Shown: positions 18,476 through 26,968, counted from the first letter of the stretch. The stretch is 64,000 nt of DNA from Ornithinimicrobium cryptoxanthini (GCF_023923205.1 NZ_CP099490.1:2542001-2606000); one strand, 5' to 3'. The notes: generated by a model not told the origin, from the sequence alone. Made by a program: numbers and translations.

Positions 18476-19366
18476 ATGAGCAAGGTGGATGCCCGTCCGG
18501 TCGTCGTGGGATACGACGGCTCCGAGCGCGCCGGGAAGGCGGTCGAGTGGGCTGCGCAGCTCGCGCAGCACCAGGGCGAACCGCTCGTCGTCCTGCACGC
18601 CGCGGACCGGATCAGATACACCCATGACGCCGGCGTCGGGTTGTGGACCCCTGCGCAGGCTCACGCTTCCGCTCTGGCGATCGCCGAGCGTGGTGTCGAG
18701 ATCGCTCGCGAGACGGCCCCCGACCTGGAGGTCACCGCCAAGTCCTCCCTCGCGAGCGCGGCGGCCGCCATGGAGGAGATCTCGCTCGAGGCCCGGCTGA
18801 TCGTGGTCGGCAACAGCGGACGGGGCCGGGTCAGCGGCATCCTCCTGGGGTCGACCGCCTACCACGTCGTCTCGCTGGCGCGCTGCCCGGTGGTCATCGT
18901 GCCCCCGTGCACCCTGCACGTCCCCGGCCCGGAGCACAAGATCACGGTCGCCACGGACGGATCTCCCAGCGGGACCCGCGCCGTGCACCACGCAGTGGCC
19001 ACCGCCCAGCGCTACGACGCCCCGCTGCAGATCCTCATGGCCTGGGAGCGGCCCTACCAGGACAACCGGGGCACCCCACCGGAGGGTTACGCCTCCATGG
19101 CCCAGGCCGTCAAGCTGCGCTCCGAGGTGGCGCACCGGGTCACGGACGAGGCCAAGGAGGAGGCGTTGCACGAGGCCCCCGACCTGACGGTCACCACACT
19201 GGTGCGCGAGGGTCGGCCGGAGGAGGTCCTGGCAAACGCCTCCAAGGACTCCGCTGCCCTGCTCCTCGGCGCGCGTGGACGCAGCGAGCTGACCAGCCTG
19301 TTGCTCGGGTCCACCAGCCGAGCGGTCCTGCACCACGCCAAGTGCCCCGTGCAGATCATCCGCTGA
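18476..19366 (+). CDS. Universal stress protein, tandem-domain
   Basis: A 296-residue protein with two UspA domains. Each has an N-terminal strand ('PVVVGYDGSERAGKAVEWA'; 'ITVATDGSPSGTRAVHHA') and an ATP-binding loop: 'VVGNSGRGRVSGILLGST' near residue 110 and 'LLGARGRSELTSLLLGST' near residue 265, both matching G-x2-G-x9-G-S/T. ATP binding is therefore likely. ATG at 18476 has GAAGGAG seven bases upstream. selA begins 25 bases after its stop, so they may be co-transcribed, though any functional link to selenium is unproven. Confidence 0.93.
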   Translation: MSKVDARPVVVGYDGSERAGKAVEWAAQLAQHQGEPLVVLHAADRIRYTHDAGVGLWTPAQAHASALAIAERGVEIARETAPDLEVTAKSSLASAAAAMEEISLEARLIVVGNSGRGRVSGILLGSTAYHVVSLARCPVVIVPPCTLHVPGPEHKITVATDGSPSGTRAVHHAVATAQRYDAPLQILMAWERPYQDNRGTPPEGYASMAQAVKLRSEVAHRVTDEAKEEALHEAPDLTVTTLVREGRPEEVLANASKDSAALLLGARGRSELTSLLLGSTSRAVLHHAKCPVQIIR

Positions 19367-19391
19367 GAGGCGCCCGATCAGGAGGTGCACT

Positions 19392-20693
19392 GTGCGCGAG
19401 CCCGACCCCCGGCGACGCATTCCGCGGACCGATGACCTGCTCGCCGACCCCCGCCTGAGCGAGATGGGCAGCGGGTTGGGGCGCGACGGCATACTCTCGG
19501 CTGTCCGGGGTGCCCAGGAGCGAGCGCGGGCTGGCCTCATCGCCCCGGAGAAGGTCCTGCAGGACGCGGTGGCCTCGCTGCCCACGACGAGCAGCGTCCG
19601 ACCGGTGCTCAACGCCACCGGCGTGGTCGTGCACACCAACCTCGGCCGGGCTCCGTTGTCGCACAAGGCGATCGCGGGCATCGTGCGGTCGGCCGGCTAC
19701 AGCGATTTGGAGTATGACGTGCACACCGGTCGCCGGGGTCCGCGCGGCGCTGCGGTGCTCGCTGCGCTGTGTGACCGACTGCCTGAGGGCCATGCTGCGC
19801 TGGTCGTCAACAACGGTGCGGCGGCCCTCCTGCTGGCGGTGACCGGGCTGATCGCCAGCGGCAGCGACCGCGAGGTGGTGGTCAGCCGCGGCGAGCTCGT
19901 CGAGATCGGAGACGGCTTCCGCCTGCCGGACCTGATGACCTCAACGGGGGTCCGTCTGCGAGAGGTGGGCACCACCAACCGGACGTCCCTGGCGGACTAT
20001 GCCGCAGCAGTGGGTCCGCACACATCGGCCATCGTCAAGGTGCACCCCAGCAACTTCCGGGTCGAGGGATTCACCGGAGGCGTGGGCGTGCCCGACCTGG
20101 CCACCCTGGGGGTCCCGGTGGTGGTCGACATCGGCTCGGGGCTGCTGGCGCCGGACCCGGCCCTGCCCGACGAGCCCGACGCGACGACCGCTCTGCGTGA
20201 GGGGGCAGCACTGGTGACCGCCAGCGGTGACAAGCTGCTGGGGGGGCCGCAGGCCGGGCTGCTGCTCGGTGACGCCGAGCTCGTCCAACGACTGCGGCGG
20301 CACCCGCTCGCCCGGGCGCTTCGGGTTGACAAGCTGACGCTGGCTGCGTTGGAGGCGACGCTGCGCGGTGGCGTGGCGCCGGTCACCGCCTATCGCACCG
20401 CGGACCCAGACGTCCTGCGCACGCGCGCCGCAGCGCTCGCGGAGCAGGTCGGCGGTCGGGTGCGGGCCCACGACGGCGTGGTCGGGGGCGGCGGGGCCCC
20501 TGGGGTGGTGCTGCCTGGGTGGGCGGTCGCGCTCCCGGAGCCGCTGGCCACAGTGCTGCGCACCGGCACGCCGAGTGTTGTCGGCCGTGTCGAGTCCGGG
20601 GAGCTGCTGCTCGACCTGCGGTGTGTCCCTCCGGAGTCGGATGCCGATCTTGCGACGGCGGTGCTGGCGGCCGTCCGTTCGCTGCAGGTCTAA
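19392..20693 (+). CDS. selA: L-seryl-tRNA(Sec) selenium transferase
   Basis: A 433-residue PLP enzyme converting Ser-tRNA(Sec) to Sec-tRNA(Sec) using selenophosphate from SelD. Hallmarks are 'RPVLNATGVVVHTNLGRAPL', 'YSDLEYDVHTGRRG', 'VNNGAAALLLAVTGL' and the PLP-lysine region 'TASGDKLLGGPQAGLLLG' near residue 280. Length is slightly below the 450-470 common in the family. GTG start at 19392 preceded by AGGAGG. Usually selB lies next to selA; here the next gene is unrelated and on the other strand, so the decoding half of the pathway must be elsewhere or missing. Confidence 0.95.
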   Translation: MREPDPRRRIPRTDDLLADPRLSEMGSGLGRDGILSAVRGAQERARAGLIAPEKVLQDAVASLPTTSSVRPVLNATGVVVHTNLGRAPLSHKAIAGIVRSAGYSDLEYDVHTGRRGPRGAAVLAALCDRLPEGHAALVVNNGAAALLLAVTGLIASGSDREVVVSRGELVEIGDGFRLPDLMTSTGVRLREVGTTNRTSLADYAAAVGPHTSAIVKVHPSNFRVEGFTGGVGVPDLATLGVPVVVDIGSGLLAPDPALPDEPDATTALREGAALVTASGDKLLGGPQAGLLLGDAELVQRLRRHPLARALRVDKLTLAALEATLRGGVAPVTAYRTADPDVLRTRAAALAEQVGGRVRAHDGVVGGGGAPGVVLPGWAVALPEPLATVLRTGTPSVVGRVESGELLLDLRCVPPESDADLATAVLAAVRSLQV

Positions 20694-20724
20694 GGTCGCT
20701 GGAAGCCCCCGGGAGGTCCCAGTC

Positions 20725-21354
20725 CTAGCCGGTCGGGGCCTCCAGGACCAGGCCGTTCTCGCCGGGGACGAACCCTGCTCTGCGGAAGTGCTTGTCGTCG
20801 CCGCTCGTGCCGCGCGGGACGACCAGTCGCACCAGGCCGAGGTCTGACATCAGGTGGCTGTCCCGATAGACGAACTCCCCGGGGCTGTAGTCACGATAGG
20901 CCCGGGTCACGAAGTCCAGCTCCACCTCAGCCGAGTCCGGTCCCGTGCGGCGCAGCACGATCAGGCCCGCCGTGACGTCACCAGTCGCGATGAGGAAGGC
21001 GTGTCGACCCTCGTCACCGGCAGATCCGTCGAACTGCGGATAGAACGTGGCGATCTCGGCTGCGTGCTCCCGCAGCGTGTGCTGCACCGTGTCGTCGGAG
21101 ACGTCGGCCCAGAGCGCGGCATACGTCCGCGAGACGAACCGTTCGCGGTGCAGCCGGATGAGCCAATAGATGTTGATCAGCGCGATGGCGGCGTTCATCG
21201 CCGCGAACGGCCAGATCTCGATGGCTGTGTTGTAGATGGTCGCGATGACCGAGCCGGTCAGGTTGAGGGTGCGGAACCTGCGCAGGTTCGACAGCGTCAG
21301 CGACACCACCACCAAGATGGACCCCAGCCAGCCAAAGGCCTCGAACCACGTCAT
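20725..21354 (-). CDS. Membrane protein with YgjV-like N-terminal domain
   Basis: A protein of about 209 residues. The first 85 residues hold three hydrophobic segments ('FGWLGSILVVVSLTLS', 'LTGSVIATIYNTAIEIW', 'MNAAIALINIYWLIRL') matching the small YgjV/inner-membrane fold. The C-terminal 120 residues are soluble and include 'TAGLIVLRRTGPDSAEVEL', reminiscent of an acetyltransferase-like beta sheet. The frame is open to a GTG at 21369; ATG at 21354 gives the typical 'MTWFEAFGWLGS' start. Function unknown. Confidence 0.75.
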   Translation of the reverse strand: MTWFEAFGWLGSILVVVSLTLSNLRRFRTLNLTGSVIATIYNTAIEIWPFAAMNAAIALINIYWLIRLHRERFVSRTYAALWADVSDDTVQHTLREHAAEIATFYPQFDGSAGDEGRHAFLIATGDVTAGLIVLRRTGPDSAEVELDFVTRAYRDYSPGEFVYRDSHLMSDLGLVRLVVPRGTSGDDKHFRRAGFVPGENGLVLEAPTG

Positions 21355-21502
21355 GTGGGCCAGTATCACTTAGGCCAGTTCGGCGACGGCCACAAAGTTG
21401 GCACTGCGGTGCCCACCTGGTGTCACACCCGAGCGCCTCGTCACAGGTGACGATGGACAACCGGCGAGAGTCCCTCCGGTGGCCTCGCGAGCGGTCCAGG
21501 GC

Positions 21503-22111
21503 TCAGGCGAGCTCGGCGACAACCAGCAGGTGCCCGTCCTGCCCCGGCACCTCGTCCGGTGTGACGACGGCGACGCGACGGGTCTCCGTCTGCAGGCCCC
21601 AGATGAGCTGAGAGTCGTGCAGCTCGTCGTCGTCGATCAGGCTCGTCGCCACGACATCCAGCACGAGCGTGACTCCGTCCGCAAACGTGATGACGACCCG
21701 ATCGCCCTCGTCAACCGTCGTCAGGCCCGCGAACGCGCCACCCTCTCCGGCCTGCGCCGCCACGACGGCCGTGCCCAGCTCCCCTGGGACGACCCGGTCG
21801 AGCCCGGTGAACCAGGCGACCTTCCCTGCGGGGGGCTTGAGGTCCGTGCCGTCCAGGCCGGCCACCTGCAACGGCTGGCTGAGGCCGGTTGCCGGCACGT
21901 CGATGCGCACCGGGGCGTAGCTCGGGTCCACCAGCGCTGTCGTGGTCGCCGACTCCGCGCCCCCGAAGGTCCCTGCGATGAGAGCTGAGGCGCCCTGGAC
22001 CCCTTGGACAAGGACGGCGACCAGGAGCAGCCCGAGGCCCGACACGGCCAGTCGGCGGCGCCGATAGACGGCACGCTGTCGAGGCGAGACGGGGGGCCGC
22101 GCAGTCGTCAT
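21503..22111 (-). CDS. Sortase-like protein lacking catalytic residues
   Basis: A 202-residue protein: basic cytoplasmic N terminus ('YRRRRLAVSG'), one membrane helix ('LGLLLVAVLVQGVQGAS'), then an exported domain that follows class E/F sortases along its length ('PVRIDVPATGLSQPL', 'LGTAVVAAQAGEGGAFAGL', 'DEGDRVVITFADG', 'TRRVAVVTPDEVPGQD'). In active sortases the 'AAH' histidine and the 'TC' cysteine are catalytic; here they read 'AAQ' and 'TPDE'. The transpeptidase is therefore probably inactive. ATG at 22111 is preceded by GGGAGG with correct spacing; the frame is open further upstream. Confidence 0.75.
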   Translation of the reverse strand: MTTARPPVSPRQRAVYRRRRLAVSGLGLLLVAVLVQGVQGASALIAGTFGGAESATTTALVDPSYAPVRIDVPATGLSQPLQVAGLDGTDLKPPAGKVAWFTGLDRVVPGELGTAVVAAQAGEGGAFAGLTTVDEGDRVVITFADGVTLVLDVVATSLIDDDELHDSQLIWGLQTETRRVAVVTPDEVPGQDGHLLVVAELA

Positions 22112-22264
22112 CCAGCACCTCCCAGCCGGCCCGGCCATGCACACACAGTCACACGGCTCACTCTGCTCACATCTGTCCTGATCAAATCTGATCTATGCAC
22201 GACACATTCACCAAGCGCCCAGCCCGGTGTGTCGCAAGTCTCACCCCTTGTCCTGGGCGCACAA

Positions 22265-22297
22265 AGCCCCTCGACCGCGACGGCGGGCCGAGGGGCT
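22265..22297 (-). terminator. Terminator of acyl-CoA dehydrogenase gene
   Basis: A perfect 9-bp stem (22265-22273 with 22289-22297) 18 bases beyond the stop of the leftward acyl-CoA dehydrogenase gene. On that strand a short T run follows the stem, consistent with intrinsic termination. Confidence 0.7.
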
Positions 22298-22314
22298 GGT
22301 GGTCGTGGGGTCGG

Positions 22315-23475
22315 TCAGCCCTTGAGCAGCTGACGCGCCATGACGATGCGCTGCACCTGGTTGGTGCCTTCATAGATCTGGGTGATCTTGGCGTCCCGCA
22401 TCATCCGCTCGACCGGGAAGTCCTTGGTGTAGCCATAGCCACCCAGCAGCTGGACCGCGTCCGTGGTGACCTCCATCGCGACGTCGGAGGCAAAGCACTT
22501 GGCAGCTGCACCGAAGAACGGCAGGTCAGGGTCGTTGCGCTCAGACTTGGCGGCCGCGACATAGACCATCTGTCGGGCTGCCTCCAGCTTCATCCCCATA
22601 TCGGCGAGCATGAACTGCACGCCCTGGAACTGCGAGATGGCCTTGCCGAACTGCTGGCGCTCCTTGACATAGCCCAGCGCGAAGTCAAGGGCTCCCTGGG
22701 CGATGCCGACGGCCTGGGCGCCAATGGTGACCCGGGTGTGGTCCAGGGTGCGGAGCGCGATCTTCAGACCCTCACCCGGTGCGCCGACCATGCGGTCACC
22801 GGGGATGGAGCAGTTCTCAAAGAGCAGCTCGCGGGTGGGCGAGCCCTTGATGCCGAGCTTCTTCTCCGGCTCGCCGAAGGTGAACCCGTCGTCGGACTTC
22901 TCGACCACGAATGCGGTGACGTTGCGGCCGCGCTCCCCGTCCGGGTCGGTCACGGCGAGCACCGTGTAGAAGTCGGACACGCCCGCGTTGGTGATCCACG
23001 ACTTCTGACCGTTGAGCAGGAAGGACCCGTCGGGCTGCTCGATCGCCTTGCACTTCATGCCGGCGGTGTCGCTGCCGGCACCGGCCTCGGACAGGCCGTA
23101 GGAGAACATCGCCTCACCACGGGCGACCGGCGGCAGGTACTTCGCCTTGATCTCCTCACTGGCACCGAGGATCAGCGGCATCGTGCCCAGTTTGTTGACG
23201 GCCGGGATGAGCGAGGAGGACGCGCAGGCCCGGGCCACCTCCTCGATGACGATGCAGGTCGCGAGGGCGTCGGCGCCCACCCCGTCATACTCCTCGGCGA
23301 TGTGCGGTGCGTGGAAGTCAGTCGCCCTCAGTGCGTCCAGCGCCTCCTGCGGGAACCGGCTCTCCTCGTCGACAGCCGCAGCGTGCGGCGCAATCTTGTG
23401 ATCGCTGACCTCCCGCACTGCCTCGCGCAGTGCCTCGTGGTCCTCGGAGATGCGGAACAGGTCAAAATCACTCAT
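22315..23475 (-). CDS. Acyl-CoA dehydrogenase
   Basis: A 386-residue FAD enzyme introducing the alpha-beta double bond into an acyl-CoA. Hallmarks are 'MFSYGLSEAGAGSDTAGM' (signature 1, substrate/FAD binding), 'SWITNAGVSDFYTVLAVT' and the C-terminal 'VQLLGGYGYTKDFPVERMMRDAKI', followed by 'QIYEGTNQVQRIVMARQLL', which holds the catalytic Glu (Y-E-G-T). Length is normal. It stands alone with its own terminator. Chain-length or branched-chain specificity cannot be read from sequence alone. Confidence 0.95.
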   Translation of the reverse strand: MSDFDLFRISEDHEALREAVREVSDHKIAPHAAAVDEESRFPQEALDALRATDFHAPHIAEEYDGVGADALATCIVIEEVARACASSSLIPAVNKLGTMPLILGASEEIKAKYLPPVARGEAMFSYGLSEAGAGSDTAGMKCKAIEQPDGSFLLNGQKSWITNAGVSDFYTVLAVTDPDGERGRNVTAFVVEKSDDGFTFGEPEKKLGIKGSPTRELLFENCSIPGDRMVGAPGEGLKIALRTLDHTRVTIGAQAVGIAQGALDFALGYVKERQQFGKAISQFQGVQFMLADMGMKLEAARQMVYVAAAKSERNDPDLPFFGAAAKCFASDVAMEVTTDAVQLLGGYGYTKDFPVERMMRDAKITQIYEGTNQVQRIVMARQLLKG

Positions 23476-23568
23476 GGGCGCAGCCTACCTACTCGCTGGT
23501 TGTGGACAACGCCGGCCACTCCGGACCCGATGCTGGGATGGTTGCGGGCATGCCTGCGAGAGGACACC

Positions 23569-24150
23569 ATGATGAGTATGCCGACACTCACGGGCCCCGG
23601 ACGTGACTACCGTCTGTCTCGGGCGGGGTTCGAGGATTTCCGGGACGGGCGCCGTGACCACGCCCGTTATGAACTGCTCGACGGTGAGGTCCTCGTGACC
23701 CCAGCCCCGTCGACCGCCCACCAGCGCGCCATCATGGGTCTGGCCCTGGTTCTCGGGCCGGTCCTTCCTCACGGGATGGAACTCTTGGGCGCGCCCTATG
23801 ACGTCTTGCTCGATGACATCGCTGAGGGCGACACGACGCTGCAGCCCGACCTGCTGATCGCGCGCACTGCGGACCTCACCGATGCCAACCTTCCCGCCGC
23901 CCCGGTCCTGGTCGTCGAGGTCTTGTCCCCGTCGACCTGGCGGCGCGACCTCGGGCCCAAGCGCGACGCCTACGCCGCGGCAGGTGTCGAGCACTACTGG
24001 GTCATCGCACCCGACACCCCGTCACTGACGGCCTACCGCTTGGACGTCGAGGGCGCCTACCGCGAGGAGGCCTACGTCGCAGGTGACGAGCGGTGGACCA
24101 CGACCGCCCCGGTCCAGCTGGATCTCAGCCCGGCGGAACTGGTCGGCTGA
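23569..24150 (+). CDS. Uma2 family (DUF820) putative endonuclease
   Basis: A 193-residue protein with a PD-(D/E)xK-like fold. The motif chain is 'YELLDGEVLVTPAPSTAHQ', 'LQPDLLIART' (catalytic Asp), 'LVVEVLSPSTWRRDLGPKRD' (E and downstream Lys) and 'YAAAGVEHYWVIAPD'. These match the Uma2 family, common in cyanobacteria and actinobacteria, with unknown substrate. ATG at 23569 was chosen; ATGs at 23572 (out of frame) and 23578 lie close by. The 3' end overlaps the convergent SdpI-like gene by 26 bases. Confidence 0.88.
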   Translation: MMSMPTLTGPGRDYRLSRAGFEDFRDGRRDHARYELLDGEVLVTPAPSTAHQRAIMGLALVLGPVLPHGMELLGAPYDVLLDDIAEGDTTLQPDLLIARTADLTDANLPAAPVLVVEVLSPSTWRRDLGPKRDAYAAAGVEHYWVIAPDTPSLTAYRLDVEGAYREEAYVAGDERWTTTAPVQLDLSPAELVG

Positions 24151-24526
24151 CCTCTGCCTCCCTGGCGGCCCGGCTCGCCACGACCGCGCACCAGACCGCG
24201 CCACCCAGGACCACGCCATACCCGAGGGCAAACAGCACGATCGAGACCCAGTGCGGATCTTCCCCCTGCGGGAGGAACGCCGAGGCCGTCAGGGCGACGG
24301 CGCACGCCAGGCCGACCCGTCCGATCACCCGGCTCGGGCCGAGGGCCGCCTGGTGACCAGCGACCCAGGCCCGCTCGGAGGCCATCGTCGACGGGAGCCG
24401 GATGCCCATCACCGCGTTGGGACCCAGCCCACCCTCAACGGCCGACCGGGTCAGGAACGGGATGACGAATGAGGCCAGCGCCAGCATCGGGCCTCCCAGG
24501 AGGCCCATCACCGCGCCTTCGCTCAT
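24125..24526 (-). CDS. SdpI family membrane protein
   Basis: A 133-residue protein with three hydrophobic segments ('LGGPMLALASFVIPF', 'VIGRVGLACAVALTASAF', 'VSIVLFALGYGVVLGGAVW'). The SdpI-family signature 'NAVMGIRLPSTMASERAW' plus 'AGHQAA' matches the 'N..iGiRt..t..s...W...h' pattern. In Bacillus SdpI gives immunity to the toxin SdpC; actinobacterial members are mostly uncharacterised. Its ATG overlaps the stop of the upstream F420-type oxidoreductase gene (ATGA), implying co-translation. Confidence 0.82.
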   Translation of the reverse strand: MSEGAVMGLLGGPMLALASFVIPFLTRSAVEGGLGPNAVMGIRLPSTMASERAWVAGHQAALGPSRVIGRVGLACAVALTASAFLPQGEDPHWVSIVLFALGYGVVLGGAVWCAVVASRAAREAEVSRPVPPG

Positions 24527-25551
24527 CGCCCGCTACCCTCCAGCGCCGGGATCACCTCGCGCTCGAACAGCTCGATCCCCGAGGTGTCCCACGCGGCCTC
24601 GGCGAAGTAGTGGATGGCATAGCCGAGGCCGGCGGCACGCAGCGCGCCCATCTTCTCGACGACCCGCTCCGGGGTGCCAACGGCCGGTTGTCGGCGCATG
24701 CTCTCGACTGCTTGGTCCGCCTTGTCCTTGGTGTGGCCGGTTCTGACCAGGTGGTCGTGCAACCACTTCAGGCGCTCCTCGACCTCTGCCTCGTCACGCC
24801 CGATCACCGTGTTGAAGTTGGAGCTGCGCACGATGCTGTCGAACTCGCGTCCGACGTCCCGGCAATGCCCGGCCAGCACCTCCGACTTGTGCTTGAAGCC
24901 CTCGAGGTCACCGAAGAAGTTGGTGTAGTCGGCATACTCCGCCGCGATCCGCAGCGTCTTGCGCTCACCACCGCCAGCGATCCACATCGGGATGCCGTTG
25001 GCCTGAGAGCCGGGGGCACTCGTGCCCTGCAGCGGTCGGGGGTGCACCAGAGCGCCGTCGACCTGGTAGTGCTCCCCCGCCAGGGTCGCGGACCCCGTGG
25101 TCCACGCCTGCCGGAAGATCTCGACACCCTCTCGCAGACGAGCCAGCCGTTCCCCTGCCCGCGGGAACCCGTAGCCGTAGGCGCGCCACTCGTGCTCGTA
25201 CCACCCGGCGCCGATGCCCATCTCGACCCGGCCACCCGAGACGACATCCACCGTCGCAGCGACTTTGGCGAGGTAGGCCGGGTTGCGATAACTCATGCAG
25301 GTGCACATCTGGCCCAGCCGCACGCGGGAGGTGGCGGCCGCGAACGCCGCCATCAGGGTCCAGGCCTCGTGGGTCGGGTCTTCGGTCGGCTCCGGTGTGG
25401 TGTGGAAGTGGTCATAGACCCAGATCGACTCCCACTCCGGGTGCTCGTCCGCACGGACGGCCAGGTCGCGCATCACCTGCCACTGGTCAACGGGGTCGAT
25501 CCCGTGCAGGTCCATCCGCCAGCCCTGAGGCACAAAGAGTCCAAATCGCAT
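24523..25551 (-). CDS. LLM-class F420-dependent oxidoreductase
   Basis: A 342-residue luciferase-like monooxygenase-family TIM barrel. Signs are 'MRFGLFVPQGWRMDL', 'WESIWVYDHFHTTPEPTEDP', 'VRLGQMCTCMSYRNPAYLAK', 'VSGGRVEMGIGAGWYEHEW' and 'MWIAGGGERKTLRIAAEYAD'. These fit the actinobacterial F420-dependent branch, and fbiA/fbiB are in the same window. Substrate unknown. The ATG at 25551 is the natural start of the conserved N terminus. The SdpI-like gene follows with overlapping stop and start. Confidence 0.92.
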   Translation of the reverse strand: MRFGLFVPQGWRMDLHGIDPVDQWQVMRDLAVRADEHPEWESIWVYDHFHTTPEPTEDPTHEAWTLMAAFAAATSRVRLGQMCTCMSYRNPAYLAKVAATVDVVSGGRVEMGIGAGWYEHEWRAYGYGFPRAGERLARLREGVEIFRQAWTTGSATLAGEHYQVDGALVHPRPLQGTSAPGSQANGIPMWIAGGGERKTLRIAAEYADYTNFFGDLEGFKHKSEVLAGHCRDVGREFDSIVRSSNFNTVIGRDEAEVEERLKWLHDHLVRTGHTKDKADQAVESMRRQPAVGTPERVVEKMGALRAAGLGYAIHYFAEAAWDTSGIELFEREVIPALEGSGR

Positions 25552-25650
25552 GCTGCCAACCGTATGTCGGATCTCTGGTCACGTGCATCAGCACACGAGG
25601 GGTGCCGGCCGGAATGCAACGGATCAGGGCGCGCGCGGGATACTGGTCCC

Positions 25651-26103
25651 ATGACCGAGACACGTCGACGGCACCGCAACGACGACAGCGTCATCGTCCG
25701 CCTGCTCCACACCAAGGGCACGTGGGCCGTGGTGGGGCTGTCAGCCAACCGGGCCCGCACGGCACACGGGGTCGCGCGGTTCCTGCAGCAGGATCTGGGC
25801 CACCGGGTGATCCCGGTCCACCCGCGCGCCGAGCAAGCCCTGGGAGAGACCGGCTATGCCAGCCTGGCCGACATCCCGGACGGCACGAAGGTCGACGTCG
25901 TGGACTGCTTCGTCAACTCCTCGCGCGTCGGTGCAGTCGTCGACCAGGCCATCGAGCAGGCGGAGCGGCTCGGCATCACCGCGGTGTGGCTGCAACTAGG
26001 GGTCCTCGACCAGGACGCGGCGCAGCGGGCCAAGGATGCGGGGCTCAACGTCGTCATGGACACCTGCCCCAAGATCGAGTACAGCACCCCGACCGGCTTC
26101 TGA
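25651..26103 (+). CDS. CoA-binding domain protein
   Basis: A 150-residue single-domain protein of the CoA-binding Rossmann family (related to the N-terminal domain of succinyl-CoA synthetase alpha). Motifs are 'TWAVVGLSANRARTAHGVAR', 'HRVIPVHPRAEQALGE', 'VDVVDCFVNSSRVGAVVDQA', 'GITAVWLQLGV' and 'GLNVVMDTCPKIEY'. The last motif carries the family's conserved Cys-Pro. Its role is unknown; homologues may respond to CoA or thiols. ATG at 25651 begins the conserved region. It is divergent from the LLM oxidoreductase gene. Confidence 0.9.
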   Translation: MTETRRRHRNDDSVIVRLLHTKGTWAVVGLSANRARTAHGVARFLQQDLGHRVIPVHPRAEQALGETGYASLADIPDGTKVDVVDCFVNSSRVGAVVDQAIEQAERLGITAVWLQLGVLDQDAAQRAKDAGLNVVMDTCPKIEYSTPTGF

Positions 26104-26130
26104 CCGAGCCCCTTTCCCGCCTCCCGAGTC

Positions 26131-26246
26131 TGGGCACCCTCGCCGCCTCGAGGCCTGGGCACCCTCGCCGTCTCGGAGCCTGGGCACCGTTGGGGCGCCT
26201 GCGGGAGGGAAATATCTCTCGCTCAGGCGCGATAACCGTGCCCAGG
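26131..26246. repeat. Three 25-bp direct repeats plus nested palindrome
   Basis: The motif TGGGCACC recurs at exactly 25-base spacing (26131, 26156, 26181), with neighbouring bases largely conserved. It is followed by a nested palindrome: outer arms 26179-26187 and 26238-26246 (9 bp, perfect) and inner arms 26195-26201 and 26224-26230 (7 bp, perfect), with a partly paired A/T-containing centre. It fills the gap between two convergent genes and could serve as a bidirectional terminator or be a small dispersed repeat. Confidence 0.7.
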
Positions 26247-26248
26247 TC

Positions 26249-26884
26249 TCACGAGTGTGCCGCTTCGTCGCCGCGGCGCAGACCGAGGGTGGCCAGCAGA
26301 TCCTCGTGGAACTGGATCCACACGATGTTCATCGAGGCCACCTCGGGAGCATCGACCCACTGACGCTCGCCGTGCAGCGCCCGCTCCAGGGCCGCGGTGA
26401 TCCGCGGCTGGTGGACCCCAAACCGCGCCAGGACAGACTCAAGTCCGTGTGTGACCTCACTCAGGCCGTCGGCCAGGTGAGTGAGCTCGCGCAGGATCCT
26501 GTCGTCATACCTCAGGTCTGTGTGGTCGTTGAACGCCAGCGCATCATCGGAGGTCGGGCGCAGCTGCCAGCGGGTCATCAGCGGACCCAGGCGGGCGTTG
26601 AACGGCAGGAAGTCCCGGTGCAGAGAGGTGATCTCTGCACGCGCGCCCAGGGTGTCGAGCTCGGCGGCGAGCAGTTCCTCCTCGTGCCGGCGCCCCAGGT
26701 CTGTCATCGACCAGCTGCTGCCCGGCAGGTAGTCCGCACGCCTGACCAGACCGCGGGCCTCCGCATCCAGGAGGTGCTCCTCGACCGTCCCGTCGTCGAG
26801 TCCATAGAGGTCAGCGACGGCCCGGCTGGTGGCGTGCCCCAGCACCCGCACGCCGTGCAGTGCCAGGAGGTCGGGGGCAGTCAC
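26249..26884 (-). CDS. Putative winged-helix regulatory protein
   Basis: A protein of about 211 residues. The first 75 residues look like a winged helix: 'LHGVRVLGHATSRAVADLYG', 'GTVEEHLLDAEARGLV' (recognition-helix-like) and 'WSMTDLGRRHEEELL'. The remainder is an all-alpha domain with 'RYDDRILRELTHLADGLSEV'. Such actinobacterial proteins are annotated only as transcriptional regulators. The frame opens at ATG 26926, but GTG 26884 lies seven bases after a TACCCT -10-like box, so a leaderless start there is plausible. No partner gene is evident. Confidence 0.65.
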   Translation of the reverse strand: MTAPDLLALHGVRVLGHATSRAVADLYGLDDGTVEEHLLDAEARGLVRRADYLPGSSWSMTDLGRRHEEELLAAELDTLGARAEITSLHRDFLPFNARLGPLMTRWQLRPTSDDALAFNDHTDLRYDDRILRELTHLADGLSEVTHGLESVLARFGVHQPRITAALERALHGERQWVDAPEVASMNIVWIQFHEDLLATLGLRRGDEAAHS

Positions 26885-26916
26885 GAGGACAGGGTATGAC
26901 GCGTGGAGACGAGCAA

Positions 26917-26945
26917 GGGCGCCCACCCCGATCGGGTGGACGCCC
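26917..26945 (-). terminator. rpsT terminator hairpin
   Basis: A 12-bp stem with one mismatch (26917-26928 pairing with 26934-26945) 24 bases past the rpsT stop, on the leftward transcript. It lies just upstream of the start of the next leftward gene. Confidence 0.7.
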
Positions 26946-26968
26946 TCAGCGTCTGTGTTGAGGCAGCC

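Noticed and set aside
20694..20760. Possible tRNA-Sec downstream of selA
   Set aside because: Searched for a roughly 95-base cloverleaf with a long variable arm; only short GC-rich repeats are present and most of the stretch is coding on the other strand.
26131..26205. Possible CRISPR array
   Set aside because: The 25-base period is all repeat with no variable spacers, and there are no cas genes.
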